A stretch of DNA of 64,000 nt from Rhytidiadelphus loreus (lineage: Eukaryota > Streptophyta > Bryopsida > Hypnales > Hylocomiaceae), in NCBI GenBank assembly GCA_947034895.1, contig OX344764.1:248001-312000 (forward strand), in the 5' to 3' direction. Each line of letters starts with the position of its first letter. Within the stretch, counting starts at the first letter, position 1. Made by a program: the position numbers and the translations under genes. The notes under the pieces are model-generated. The model did not search any database, was not told where the DNA came from, and was given only the letters and a program-made list of their open reading frames with translations. This document shows positions 23,815 through 36,500 of this stretch, piece after piece.

Positions 23815-24700
23815 TAGCATTTCATTTCACGTTCGCAATCATTCAAATTTATTATTATTTATATATTTTTTTGAATCCTTGAGTGTATGAATAATTGCAA
23901 CTTGCACATTCAACATGTTTCCCATTTAATTTTTTTTACGTGAATTTCATGACTTAATATGTTTTTGGACATTAAAATACAAGGTTCGGTCCTTGCCCGA
24001 GCATTTGATTACACGTCCGCAATCATTCAAAGTTATTACTACCTCCGTCCCAAAATGATCTTCTTGTTAGACTAAATCTTATGGATTAAGGATAAAAATA
24101 ACTTTTTAAAAACTCAATTTGTATAGTATGTAGAGTTTGGTGTTCTCTTTGCATCCTAAAAAGTTTGAGTTTTGAAGCCCTTTTCAAAGTGTAGTTTTAT
24201 AATATTGAAAAGTGAATATTTTGGGGCGTTTTTAAAGAACACCAGTGAGCACTTAATTGTTGAATGTGAAGTTGCCATTTTGTGGGCATTTAGCATATGC
24301 CTAAGACCATGTATAGACCTTTGTTTTGGCTTCCAAAGCTTAATCTACTTCAATTGGGAAATACTCAAAGAGATGCAAAAAATAAAAACTATAAGTGCGG
24401 ATTGAAGCTTTCAATCATTTTATTTGTCTTTTGCTTGATGTTTGCATGCATGGAGCAAAAACAACCGCTTAGAGTTGTTTTGCTAGTCTCAAATAACAAT
24501 TATAAGCCGAATTTGACTAATTTCAACATCACAAAGTGCAATAGGAAGATCATTTTGGGACAAAAAAAGAAGGCCAACAGGAAGATCATTATGGGATGGA
24601 GGGAGTATTATTTATATATTTTTTTGAATCCTTGAGTGTCTGAATAATTGCAACTTGCACAACATGTTTCCCATTTACTTTTACATGAATTTCATGAGAT
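23815..24700. repeat. Direct duplication, ~190-bp unit, second copy split by a MITE
   Basis: The block containing CACGTTCGCAATCATTCAAA, TTATTTATATATTTTTTTGA and GCAACTTGCAC occurs at about 23,828-23,960. It occurs again at 24,010-24,038 plus 24,606-24,700. The second copy is interrupted exactly at a TA by the insertion 24,039-24,605, so copy 1 shows the empty site. Confidence 0.85.
24039..24605. mobile_element. Stowaway-like (Tc1/mariner) non-autonomous element, 567 bp
   Basis: The left end CTACCTCCGTCCCAAAATGA and the right end, whose complement begins CTCCCTCCATCCCATAATGA, form ~28-bp terminal inverted repeats. They match the well-known CTCCCTCCGTCCC ends of plant Stowaway elements. A TA dinucleotide flanks each side (24,037-24,038 and 24,606-24,607). 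The internal 500 bp has no convincing transposase frame, so it would depend on a mariner-like transposase in trans. Confidence 0.85.
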
Positions 24701-24829
24701 TCCATTTCTTTGGACACTAAAGTATAGTATAAAGTTCATGTCTCGATTCTGAAGTCCAATTAGTACGTCTTCAAATAGATCATTAATTACATATTTTCTT
24801 GAATCCTGAATTTACATGGTCTTCCAAAC

Positions 24830-26640
24830 TTCTATTTTTTTTTTCTTACATTCTTTTAAATTTATTTTTTATTTTTTTCTTCAAAATTCTAAACTACAGT
24901 ACATAGCTTTTTCAAAACAATGCAAGTTCTCTTGCGTACTAGGAAGTTGCCTACAAGTAGTAAAAATGAGTGTTTCTCCTGAATGTACAAGTTCAGAGTA
25001 TTTGCAACTTCTACATATGTTTTATTTTTATGTTACTAGTTTATTGCTTGGGTTTAGAGCTTTAAAATTTTTGAACTACAATACACGTCATGTTAAAGAA
25101 TAAGTACTACACGTGTGCCTTTGAAGTACAACGAACAATTACTCCCAATTTATTTCACACTCGTTATATTTGACTTCTCAACAAAATTCCAATAATAATC
25201 TTATTGATTTCACCTCCAAAGAACTTTAGAAATGCATGCATAAATTTGCTCTTCCACATACTGGCGATTTTATTTCCTACACATGAAGCTCGGAAGTACA
25301 GTGAACCATCACTTGCAGCTCTCATTAGAATGTGATAAATCCGACCTCTTTTTCAATAATGTCATGCATTATTACCTAAACCCTAAACCCTAAACCCTAA
25401 CTGTGACCCTAAACTCCCCTAAACCTAAAGCTTGAATATCACTACAGTAAAGTGGAATTTCAGTACTATAAAAAATAATTTTCAAGAGTCATATTTAGCA
25501 CTATAAAATATGCCTTCTCTATAAAAGGAATAGGAATTCCCCTAATTGTAGACACTATGTAGTCGAATAAAAACTGGACTTTTGGAAGATCGGAATGTCA
25601 TTTCATCAAAGCAAGAATCCTCTTAATAGAAACAGAATTATTTACCCTATGCTATTTAAGTATTCCAGAAACGAAGCGCATAATAGGCGAATAAACAGGA
25701 TGAGGCTAAAAATGAAAATTCTGACTGGCGTTCGTGACAGTTTTCGAATTGCAAGACGACACGTCAGTGGACGAAAGTCAACAAGCATTAATATAAGGAA
25801 TCCTGAAAAAGCACATCACCCCATTAAATCAGTAGGACTGTCGTTTTTTCTAGGATTAGTTGGTGCTTCATAGTATAATCCTGCGCAAGGAATCCCGGGG
25901 TTTCTGAAATTAGACAAAGGTCTTTCAAAATCATGGAATGGGTTGCCGCAATTTTCTTCCCGCCAAGAATTCAAGTGTGCGTCGTCAACCAAGATGCAGT
26001 CATCTCCTTCCATCTTTCTCTTCAACTGAGTCGATTTCTGTGCGTGCTGCTCTCATTGTGTGCGTCTTGTACTTGCATTGTTAGTTTTTTTGCAGAATTC
26101 AAGAGTTTCTTTTGGGGATCGCAGGTGATTAGGTCCGTGTGGGCGCTTAATTACCCACCCTTGGTAATTAATCGAACACAACCAGGTTCTAGGGGTTAAC
26201 TAATTCTAACCTAACGGGTGACTAAGCGTAGGTCCATTGTGCCTTCCAAGCAATGGATCTTTTTTCCTAAGTTCCTAATTTTCGCAGGTGACAACGGAGT
26301 TGCCTTGATTGGCGAGGAAATAGTCCAGGCTAATCGTCCCCTAACGGTAACCTACACGGACTACTACCGAATCTATCCTAATCTATGGGAATCTAAGGTT
26401 GATCGACCTTTCCTAACACTGGGGGAGGATTCCTAAGTCCCGTCCATGGTTTCCTATGTCGATTGGATGTGCTTAATTTCTTGAGGTAGTTGGCTAACCG
26501 GACTCCTAAACTTAATGTTTCTTCTCTATCTAATCTTAACTCGTGATTCAACTTAAATTCCAACTTAAAGTAGACCCTTAGTTTAACTCTTTGGGTTTAG
26601 GCTAAACCTAATTTCCACTTTGGTTTCCTAACCTAACCGG
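24830..26640. other. Non-coding, unresolved
   Basis: No supported gene. It contains the telomere-like tract at 25,375-25,401. About 25,800-26,100 is open on both strands with weakly protein-like composition (minus-strand frame 26,025-25,816 and plus-strand frame 25,933-26,199), and could be a fragment of a gene or retroelement. From 26,120 a C/T-rich sequence begins that resembles plant retrotransposon non-coding DNA; no polymerase domain is present. Confidence 0.4.
25375..25401. repeat. Interstitial telomere-like repeat
   Basis: Three to four copies of CCCTAAA followed by degenerate CCTAAACTCC. Same plant telomere motif as at 4240. Confidence 0.85.
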
Positions 26641-26659
26641 TTGTTTGCTACTCTAATTT

Positions 26660-26965
26660 ATCTTCTAATCTAATTAATCTTCCTCCTAATTTAATTTATC
26701 CTCTAATTTAATTTCCCTTCTAATCTAATTTCTCTTTTAATCTAATTTAATTGACCTCCTAATTTAATTTATCCTCTAATTTAATTTCCCTTCTAATCTA
26801 ATTTGTCTTTTAATCTAATTTAATTGACCTCCTAATTTAATTTATCCTCTAATTTAATTTCCCTTCTAATCTAATTTGTCTTCTAATCTAATTTGATTGA
26901 TCTTCTAATTTAATTGATTCCTTCCCCTAATTTAATTTACCTTTTAATCTAATTTCTCTTTTTAC
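26660..26965. repeat. C/T-rich tandem repeat built on TCTAATTTAATTT
   Basis: Nested repeats of CTAATTTAATTTATCCTC and CCCTTCTAATCTAATTT with a higher-order period of about 70-75 bp, seen about four times. Non-coding. Confidence 0.8.
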
Positions 26966-27930
26966 TTTCTACCCTTGACCCTACGTCTTTATCACCTAAG
27001 GTAATTTTGATTTGCTAATTTAACCTTAACTCCTAATTGGATTATTTTGTCCTAATCTAATGTTTAACTTCTTGGTTGAATTTTGACCCTAACGGTTACT
27101 AATCCCTAGTCCTATCCTATCCTGTTCTACCTTGTTTTGTAATCTAATTCCTATCCTATCCTAATCTAATTTGGCTGCTTTTACGGTCAACTTCTATGTA
27201 TGAGAGGGGTTTAGATACTTCTAGCCCTATCAATAAACTTCTATGTCTAAACTTAAGGTCCACCCTAATTCCTATTTGCTAATCGACATTAATCACTACT
27301 TAACAGAATTTAGCACAAATTAAAAGAAAAGCATTGGGGATTAATTTACTGACTCACCTAATCGTTGTTGGCATGCGCGACATTTTCCTCCATACCTCCG
27401 GCCGCGTGCTCGTATTCCATAGTGGAGACGTATTTTGAGGGGTTCAAATGCCTACGGCTTAGTTGTAGAAAGAAATATTACACTCTAGTACCCTAAGGCG
27501 TTCTTCCTTCTCCTTATCTCCTCCTTTCTTTTGCCTTGGTACTATTTCCACCCACCCCTTAATGGGGGTCTTACAACTATGACGCTAACTTCTTGCAAAC
27601 CTAACTACCACCTTACGTTGTCATCTTTGCGTCATCCTAATCCTCCTTCTAATGGCCGTGGGGAACTTTGGGAGATTTCCGTGCACTCTAACTAAGGCTA
27701 CTCTTGGTCATCTTCTTCCTTGCCTTCCTATTTAGCCTCTTATCTTCCCTAACCTTCTCCCATTAGATGTTGGAGTGATGTTGTGGTGAGGACATGCGTG
27801 CAAGTTGGAGTTCTTGGAGCGGAATCTTCCTCTTATGTTCCTCTTCCCTTCCCTTTTTTTCTCATTCCCCTCGGCCAAGGGCCCTTAATTCCCCCCTACC
27901 CCCTCTAATTCCAACTTCTTTTTCCCGAAC
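26966..27930. other. Non-coding, C/T-rich on the plus strand
   Basis: No open frame with protein character. Probably part of the same retroelement-like or satellite-like block that hosts the MULE insertion. Confidence 0.4.
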
Positions 27931-28400
27931 TTTATTTCCCCCCAAACCCCTTTGAACTGGACTCTCTACAAGCTGGACCACCCGACCTGGATTGGACTCT
28001 CTACGAGCTGGACCCCCCTGACTGACCCCCCGACCTTGGTTACCCGGACTGACCTCCCCGACGCTGGATACCCTGACTGACTCCTCGACGGGCTGGACTC
28101 CCCTCCTCCGACGGGCTGGGTCCCCTAATTGACTTCCCCGACGTTGGTTACCCGGACTGACTCCCCCCGACGCTGGATACCCTGATTGACTCCCGACGGG
28201 CTGGTTACCCGGATTGACCCCCGACGTTGGGTATCCTGACTGACTCCCTCCGACGGGCTGGGCTTGCCCCGACCTGGACTGGACTCTCTTACGAGCTAGG
28301 CTTACCCCGCCTGACTGGACTCTCTTACAAGCTGGGCTTACCCCAACTTGGACTGGACTTCTCTTACGAGCTGGACCACCCTTAGGGGCTGGACCCACTC
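27930..28400. repeat. GC-rich minisatellite (GACTGACTCCCCGACG-type)
   Basis: Imperfect repeats of TACCCGGACTGACTCCCC, CGACGGGCTGG and GGACTCTCTACAAGCTGGAC recur through this block in two sub-families. A minus-strand frame runs through it (28,398-27,862), but its Gly/Ser/Gln/Pro composition simply mirrors the repeats. Confidence 0.75.
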
Positions 28401-29490
28401 TTTTCTACAATCTCCTTCTTCCGGGTTCCCGTATGGGAACCCACTCACACAAATAAAATCGGATGGTGCAAGGTCAAAGCTTCGCCGTCGTGGAAAATAA
28501 GCTAGAAATTTTGAAAAAAAAGCTACTTGTGACGGGGGTTCTTTTCTACACCTTTCTACCACCTAAGCACTCTTGGGGGCTAAACTTTGGCTTTTCCCAA
28601 GAAGGTCTTGGGAACTAAACTTTGGAACCAAAAATACTGGGGGTGCAAAGCTTCGCCGTTGAATTGATTTTGACACCAACTCTAAGACTTATGATGCCCC
28701 CGGGTCCAAAGCTTTGCCGTCTATGGCCTATTTTGACACTCACTCTAAGACTGGGGAAAGTCACAGGTTCAAAGCTTCGCCGCCTCAAGGGCGGTGGGGC
28801 CCACTCACAAGCAACACAACAAGGGTGACTATGGTTAGGATTTACACAAGAGGCAACCGGATCCACAAAGCAAGCATAAACAAGGCAATACTCACATGCT
28901 AAAGGCCCCCCAAAGCGGCATCGCCAAGGTACGGTGGGGGGTAACTTTAGGATTAGTACAAGATACACGGAAGTAGACGCAACCCTCTTGACTCGCAACA
29001 AGTACAAGGTAAGATGGGAGGACCTCAAAGGACCTCCAAAGAGCTTGTAATAAAACGACAATGGGAGCCAAAAGTGCTCCAAAAACACCGTAGAGGTTTT
29101 TTGGCTTGAAACGCCAAATATTCCAAGATAACTTGGACCCACGGACCCAAAACAAGTATTGGGGGTGTTTTGGGAGAGAGAAGGGCCCCCTTTTATAGGT
29201 TTCCAAGGGCCCACTCCCCCCCTCAACGAGTAACCTCATCCATCCGGATTTTCATCCAAGTTTGAGATTTTCACCTAATTTTGGGTTTTACGCTGGTCTT
29301 AACCTCTAACTTTTGGAGTTTAGCTCGGAATTGCAAATGGATTGCGCCAATGGCTTCAGAATGCCATTTTTAGCCTAGAAGACCCCGTACCCCCTATTTC
29401 TATCACAAAAAACCCATCGGAAACTAGTGCCAACTAGAGCCAATTAAAAGGGTAAAAACCTAACTTTTGGGGTTTACCTCTTTTGGCTTG
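28401..29490. other. Non-coding flank with four CAAAGCTTCGCCG words; MULE left flank
   Basis: The word TCAAAGCTTCGCCG (or a one-base variant) occurs at about 28,475, 28,647, 28,707 and 28,768, each followed by a similar context (GATTTTGACAC and CACTCTAAGACT). No coding domain was recognised. The stretch directly abuts the MULE target duplication. Confidence 0.5.
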
Positions 29491-29500
29491 GGTAACTAGC
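29491..29500. repeat. Target-site duplication, left copy (GGTAACTAGC)
   Basis: Ten bases identical to 43,525-43,534. A 9-11-bp duplication is characteristic of Mutator-like transposition. Confidence 0.85.
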
Positions 29501-29543
29501 CAGGGTTGCTATTTTGTGAGCCTGTGAGCGTGAGCCTGTGAGC
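29501..29543. repeat. MULE left terminal inverted repeat
   Basis: Pairs with the complement of 43,482-43,524. Strongest over TTGTGAGCCTG and the following GAGC repeats; roughly three quarters of positions match by eye. Confidence 0.75.
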
Positions 29544-30530
29544 CTGTGAGCATGGAAGTGTGAGCCTGGGAGCTTGCGAGTGAATATTTTTGCGGTTTAT
29601 TAATTGATGAAGTACCCATGACCGTGGACTTAAAAATAATGACGGGAGCATAGAATGTAAATTTGGGAAAAAAATGGTCAAGCATAATTTTTTATTAAAG
29701 AGTTTAGTACGTACAAAGTGAAATTCATTTTGAATTCTATTGTTACGAATTAGAGTAATTCTAAATCATCCTTGAATTACCTTTTTAGTGTATGTTGGCC
29801 AGTATTGGCGTATACATGGTGTTTGGTTAGTTTCAACCATTAAAATGTAGAATAAAAACTGCGATTAGGACTCCAATTCCAAAATTACTCAGAGGGATCA
29901 AAGTGAAATACTTCTAACAAATATAAAGTTATATTTGTAACCATTTTGTACTAATGAAATAAGGGATAAAAGAGGGTTATTAGGGTTTAAAACATGACAT
30001 ACAATGATTTATGACACTAGAATAACATAACAAGATAAAGGATTATTTAAAGGACATTTGTTTCATTCTCCATGCATTGGGACGGAGGAAGACCTCTACA
30101 CTGGCCAACTCTTAATTTTAAATGTTAATGATTTAGGGTAACTTTAGGATTATGGTCTTCACAAATGTATTAGGCCAAAATTGTGTTTAGGCATATGATG
30201 TCAAATATACACCAGAAGGACTGTTACTTCATTATCATGGATTCAGAATGAAATGGAATTAATTACAGTGATTATTATTCATCTTTGTAATCAGTAGTCA
30301 TATTCAACCACTATTAAGGATTATTCAAAATGAGGCTCACATTCTGAAAGTTGTACAAGAAACTAGATCATACTATTTCAAAAAGTATTACAAAATTGAG
30401 AAAAAAATGTTTACGTTCCAATACAACAATCATGTATGTTATGTAGAATGTTGATGACTATGGGTTAGAAAACAACATATTGTAGACAATAAAATGAAAG
30501 GCATGTACTGCAATGCATCCCCAAATCGAA

Positions 30531-33500
30531 TCAAGTAGAAGATGTTGACATAGACTCAGAGTGATCACTACTATGAGACGATGATGTCTCATTGTCTGAT
30601 TCGAAGGCTATGACGTCTACAAACTGCAAGACTCGTGGCTCTGTCAACCTAGAATTCTTCTTTAGAGGAGCATTTGGTTGACATGCATATGTTGAAGCTA
30701 AAGCCTCTGCATACAACGGCAACATGAATGTCTTCTCTGGGCTTGGGAAAAAACTAGGTAGACTAAAGAAAGGGCGATGACCAGCCGTCTTAGAAATCAT
30801 GCTGCAATCCACAAAAGAAATTAGAAATTATATGGAAATCCATTTCACAACATTGAACAGAATGGACATATGTGAAAGTGAACCGCATGCAAGGTTTAGG
30901 ATACGACTTATTTATTTAATGTAAATGGTAGTTCAGGATAGACTTACTTACTGAATCGAGATTTCTTCACAATGTGGGGAACATCAACATCCAATGAATC
31001 CTCATCATCAAAATGTTCCACGACTGCTGGAGTTGATGTAGGAGCACATGGAGGTACACGAATCATTGGGGCCAAAACGGCATCAAAGATGCCTTTGTCT
31101 TCCTCAAGTGCAACAATGTGCCGGCTCAGAACCCTACAAGCATGGATGGAGGCCCCTAATAGCACACACCAGTATGACAACAATGAAGTCAATTAACAGA
31201 ATTGAAAGAATCAAAGACCAAATAGAAGTAAGAGTTTCCAAAAATACGTAGTGAAGGCATTTGATATAACCTGTTGCAGTAGTGCAGTCTAGAACAACGT
31301 CGTCTGGGAGTGAGCATGCTTCAATCAGCATTTGCAAAAATCGTGGATCCTTCTCTTGCGCCCCTCTCCAAGGTTTGGAGTTGCTGTCCATACTCAATGT
31401 CTCAACTTTCGTGAAATTTTGTAGAACATCGTCGCGGGCTACATCCACCCCTAGTTTCTTCAAGTTCGGGCATGGTTGGAATTTGAACTTGGAAGGACCA
31501 ATCCCAGGGAGGTTCCTCACCAACAATGAAATCCCAAATCGTTGTGTCTACGTGAATGAACTCAATTAAGAAATTAGCACAAAGTAGAGTAGGGCCACGG
31601 AAACTTAGTAATTGGAATGCATAAACTTCAATTACATTTCACAAGAACTAAAACAAAAGCAAGCATACAATTCCAATACTAAATACACCATCACTGGATC
31701 TCATGATAATTGCAAAAGTTTTGGAAGTCAAATGAAATGCCAATAAGCAATACGATACATTCAAAAACAAGATGAAAAAACTATGTACCGTTCTTGAGGG
31801 TGAAACTGGTGAAGCCAAGTGTAGCCAGTTCATTCCCCACCAGTCCTTCATCTTCTCGAAAGAGTAAGTAGTACCATACTTGAGAATAGTGGCTTTCGTG
31901 ACGGCCCTCAAAGGATAGATAATAATGAGAGCTCCATCGTCATGCAAGTGACCATCTGCAAATTCAAACAATGCCTCCAGCCAGAGAGGGTCATCCACAT
32001 TCCACTTGGGAATGCTAGTCGCAGGCACCGACAAATCTGGGATAGGCAATCCCTCTGGCATATCAGCAATGATGAGATCAATGCGTGGTTTATCACTCTT
32101 CACTCCTTTGAAAAACCGATGCTTCTCTCCCTTGTGCTGCAACCAAATCCAGATAGTCAGTAAAATTAATAATTCAATTACAAAACATGAAGCGGAAATA
32201 ACTAAGGAAAGAATGAGATAGTGCTAACCTTGTCAATGAAACTCAAAATGTCGTGGTACACTTGGGGTAGTGGATCAGTCAATACATGTTTCAGAGAAAA
32301 ATTAAGAATGAACTCGTGGATTGAAATCTCGCCGTCATTTAGGATCTCCACTGTTGAGGGACCATGCACCATGCCACCATCGCTAAGTGAAATGTACTCA
32401 ACATCGCGCTTGGTTCCTCATGAAACCGAAAGTTGGTGATGAGAGCCCTCGTCCTTAGTGTTGGAGGGCACAATTAGCTGCTTAGCCTTCTTCCCCTTTC
32501 ACTGCTTTGCCGTAGATGCGTCCTCCGTCTCGGCAAGTTTTAAGGCCTTCTTAGCAATCCTCTCCTTTGCCTTGTCCACCGCCTCTGAGTTCTTCAATGC
32601 TATCTTCTTGTCAGTGTCTTCTCTCTTCTTCAGAGCTCTTGCTTTCGCATCTTCATCAAGGCCAGCAAAGTCGTTCATGTCTTGGGCAACCTCAAGAGAA
32701 GCAATGGAGTGTTTGAGTTGCTCCTCGGGCAAAGGAGTGAACTCTGGTGGGCAATCCAAGTACCAGGCGCCGGACTTCAAATGCGAACTGGTCCACCACC
32801 TTAATTGCGAGGCAGAGAACATGCAGTGCTCCGAGGAGACATCGAGCCATGTTCCAAGAAAAGGAGGAAGATCTCGCTTCAATATGGCCCCTTTCGGAAG
32901 GAGCTCGTACGTGAAGTACCTGTAGAAACAAATATGGTCAATGGAAGTAAAATAGTGTCTGGAAATTGACATGCATAGCTACGACCATGAATCAAGTGCA
33001 AGAATAAAGAATAGAATATTTACCGGTAAATCACACGCTTTACAACTAGATCACTGTCCTTGTCCTTCTTGAAGTCATCGGACTTCCTGAAAACGTCTTG
33101 TCCCTTGAAATTGGACAAAAATGCTTTGTCCCACACCCTAATTCTCCATCCTTCAATATAATCTCCAAAACTCTCCGGTTCAGTGGGGGAATCTATAGAC
33201 AATGCCAACTGGTCCTTCTTGACAATGTCATCAAACATTTCGAAGCCTGTGTCTTCAATCTGTGGAATTTGAGAGTTCAATTTTATGAGAGAGAATCATA
33301 TGGCAATAACATTTCAAATATCATGCACACTAGCAAATAGCGGAGGAGTATAGAGGAATGCAAATAACTAAGAAATACATACCCCACCATACCAGCATGC
33401 CTTCATCAAAAAAGTCTTTAAGTCATTCTCTCCAACTGGCTTCAATGGAAACCTTCTGGCCTCTCGCGTTTGAACTGAAGAATTCCACCACCTCAGCCAC

Positions 33501-36500
33501 CTCACCTTGTGTTCACTCTTGACATTGCAAGTTGCAATCATTTGCAACTTGTTAAGAGTCATTTCGGGAGTTATATTGGAGCTCCAGTGCCGCTCAATCT
33601 GTATAAACAAACCATTAAAACCAATCCAGAAGAAGATAAATCAAATGATTAATTGTATACACTAAATATGATCAATATACCTCTTTGAGCCAGTCGCTCC
33701 CTAGATTGGGGTTTGCAACTGCTGTCATCTTGCCCAATTTCTGAACCAACTTTGAAGTTTGCTCCTTAGTTCCCAATCGCATAGCGGAAAGGACTCCTTC
33801 TTCTGACTGATCCTCTTTCGTCGTTTCTTCATTGTATTTTCGAACAGCCACATCAGCAGTTGCCGCAATCTCGTACTGCAAAACCAATTTGAAATTTGCT
33901 TCGTAATTATGAAACAAATATTCAAAACTATAATCATTAGTAAAATGAAGATTTTTACCCGAAAAATGAAAGACGCGAACACCTCCAAAGACATAGTGTA
34001 CCAGCTCTTTCGTGTGTTCTGCTAGCACTGTGTCATCTCAGAGGCACTCAAGTGCTCGGCAAACTTGTCTAGCGGGAGAATACCATATTTCTGGACACGG
34101 TATAGCGTGTGTACGAGACTCGTTTTAATAAACGAATTCTTTGTTTGCCTTCACAAACAACACATGGTAATCAGGACACCATAATATGAACACTCATGAA
34201 TTTCGAATTCATAAAAGACAAGAGACTGTACGTACTTGTTGATATCATGCATAGCGTGCATGACGTCCCCAATTTTGCCTTTTGTCTCTAGAATTATGGA
34301 GTCGACAGAAATGTGCCAGTCCTTGTCAGCAGCATGGTGCTTAGAAATATACGATGACCACGCCAGGAGTCTATGGTTCCCATCACACACAAAAAATTTG
34401 GAGCCCTGAAAGTGGCCCATCCCGGGTGTTGCATTCAGCTTGGCATCAAACTCTTCATTCTCATCATTCCATATTGGTCCCCAAGCTTCCTTCTCGGCCT
34501 CGGTTACCTTCTCTGTCTCTCCTTGCTCGTTCGTCAGGGAAACGTAAAAGACCGAAGATCCATCTCTGTAACCGTGTACAAATTCCTGCTCTAGTCGTGT
34601 GAGGTCACATCTTAGAGCTGGTCGAACCATCGGCATCTGGGCAAGTTGGCACAGAGGAATCCTAATACGTGATATGGAGTCAGGTTTCAGTCTCAATGCG
34701 CCAATGGATGCTACAGTATTAACTTTCTGAGACCTCCGATATGCGTCTTCTGTTGTGAAGTCCTGGTTGTTGTTCTCTGAGTCGTCGTCTGAGACTCTGT
34801 CCTCATCAACTTCATCTCCAACGGTATCCGCACGTTCTTGAACCTCGGGATTTTGGGTTCCCTGAACTACCACCTCCTGTAAGAAAGCCAGGGATTAATA
34901 CTAGGGGCCTCAGAAAAATTTGATCAACATGTAAGCAACCAAAGAGTGAGTTACAATATTATTAACGGAGTATCCAAAATCTGCCATCGTCACCGATGAT
35001 GGAAAAAACTCGGATACCATTATCACATGTGCTCTGCCTAGTCCTCATTACGAACCCAGCCGGCTCCACGGATATCATGCACATTAATTTTCTGTCTAAC
35101 TGGATCAAACATAATTTGATCCGTCTCTACTCTCGGGGACGATGGACCCAATATCCTGTCTCCTCTGACCAAGCTGTTAGAAGCTTCAGGCCGTCTGGGT
35201 GAGCATACACCGACGTCGCCAAAGACATTTTCTGACTCAGTTGGGCACCCCTCGGACCAAACGGTGACCCTCACACCACGCGGACACTACAGAGCCAGCA
35301 GGTTCGGGCCTTCAGGGTGAGACCCCAAACTGGATATCAAAATTTTGGGTTTTCTCATCAAGAACCCTCAGTGTCGATGGTGCCCCTCGCACCACTCAGC
35401 CAAAAACTTGAGGCCTTCAGGCTGAGCCCCATCGCGCCACGTAGCCAGCAGCTTGGGGTCTTCAGGTTGAGCCTGAATCCTTATTTTTTTTAAAATAGAT
35501 TTTACGATCAGGGTCCCTCGGTGCCGATGGTGACTCTCCGACCACGCAGCCACCAGGCAGCCCACAGTTGGGGGTGAGCCCAGTTCTTGTTTTCCAAAAA
35601 AATAGAGTTCATAATCAGGTCTCCTCGGCGTCGATGGTGAGCCTCGCATGGCGCTGAGACCACGCAGTCAGTAGCTTGGGGTGAGCCCAGTACTCGTTCT
35701 CCAAAAAAAATATTTGAGGATCAGGTCCCCTCGGCGCCGACGGTAACTCTCCGACTACGCAGCCACCACGAAGCCCACAGCTTGGGCTGAGCCCAGTACT
35801 CGTTCTCCAAAAAAAATATTTGAGGATCAGGTCCCCTCGGCGCCGGCGATAACTCTCCGACTACGCAGCCACCACGAAGCCCACAGCTTGGGCTGAGCCC
35901 AGTACTCGTTCTCCAAAAAAAATATTTGAGGATCAGGTCCCCTCGGCGCCGGCGGTAACTCTCCGACTATGCAGCCACCACGAAGCCCACAGCTTGGGCT
36001 GAATCCGGTCCTCGTTTTCCCAAAAAAATATTTGAGGATCAGGTCCCCTCGGCGCCGATGGTGAGCCTCGCATGGCGCTGAGACCACGCAGCCAGCAGCT
36101 TGGGGTGAGCCCAGTACTCGTTCTCCAAAAAAAATATTTGAGGATCAGGTCCCCTCGGCGCCGACGGTAACTCTTCGACTACGCAGCCACCACGAAGCCC
36201 ACAGCTTGGGCTGAATCCGGTCCTCGTTTTCCAAAAAAAATATTTGAGGATCAGGTCCCCTCGGCGCCGACGGTAACTCTCCGACTACGCAGCCACCACG
36301 AAGCCCACAGCTTGGGTTGAATCCGGTCCTCGTTTTCCCAAAAAAATATTTGAGGATCAGGTCCCCTCGGCGCCGACGATAACTCTCCGACTACGCAGCC
36401 ACCACGAAGCCCACAGCTTGGGCTGAATCCGGTCTTCGTTTTCCAAAAAAAATATTTGAGGATCAGGTCCCCTCGGCGCCGACGGTGAACCTCGCATGGC

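Noticed and set aside
27862..28398. 178-residue Gly/Gln/Pro-rich minus-strand frame
   Set aside because: The composition reflects the GC-rich minisatellite. No domain, and the units are imperfect without a coding-type substitution pattern.
26120..29490. LTR retrotransposon flanking the MULE
   Set aside because: The style fits retroelement non-coding DNA, but I found no paired long terminal repeats, primer-binding site or polymerase domain, so I do not annotate it as such.
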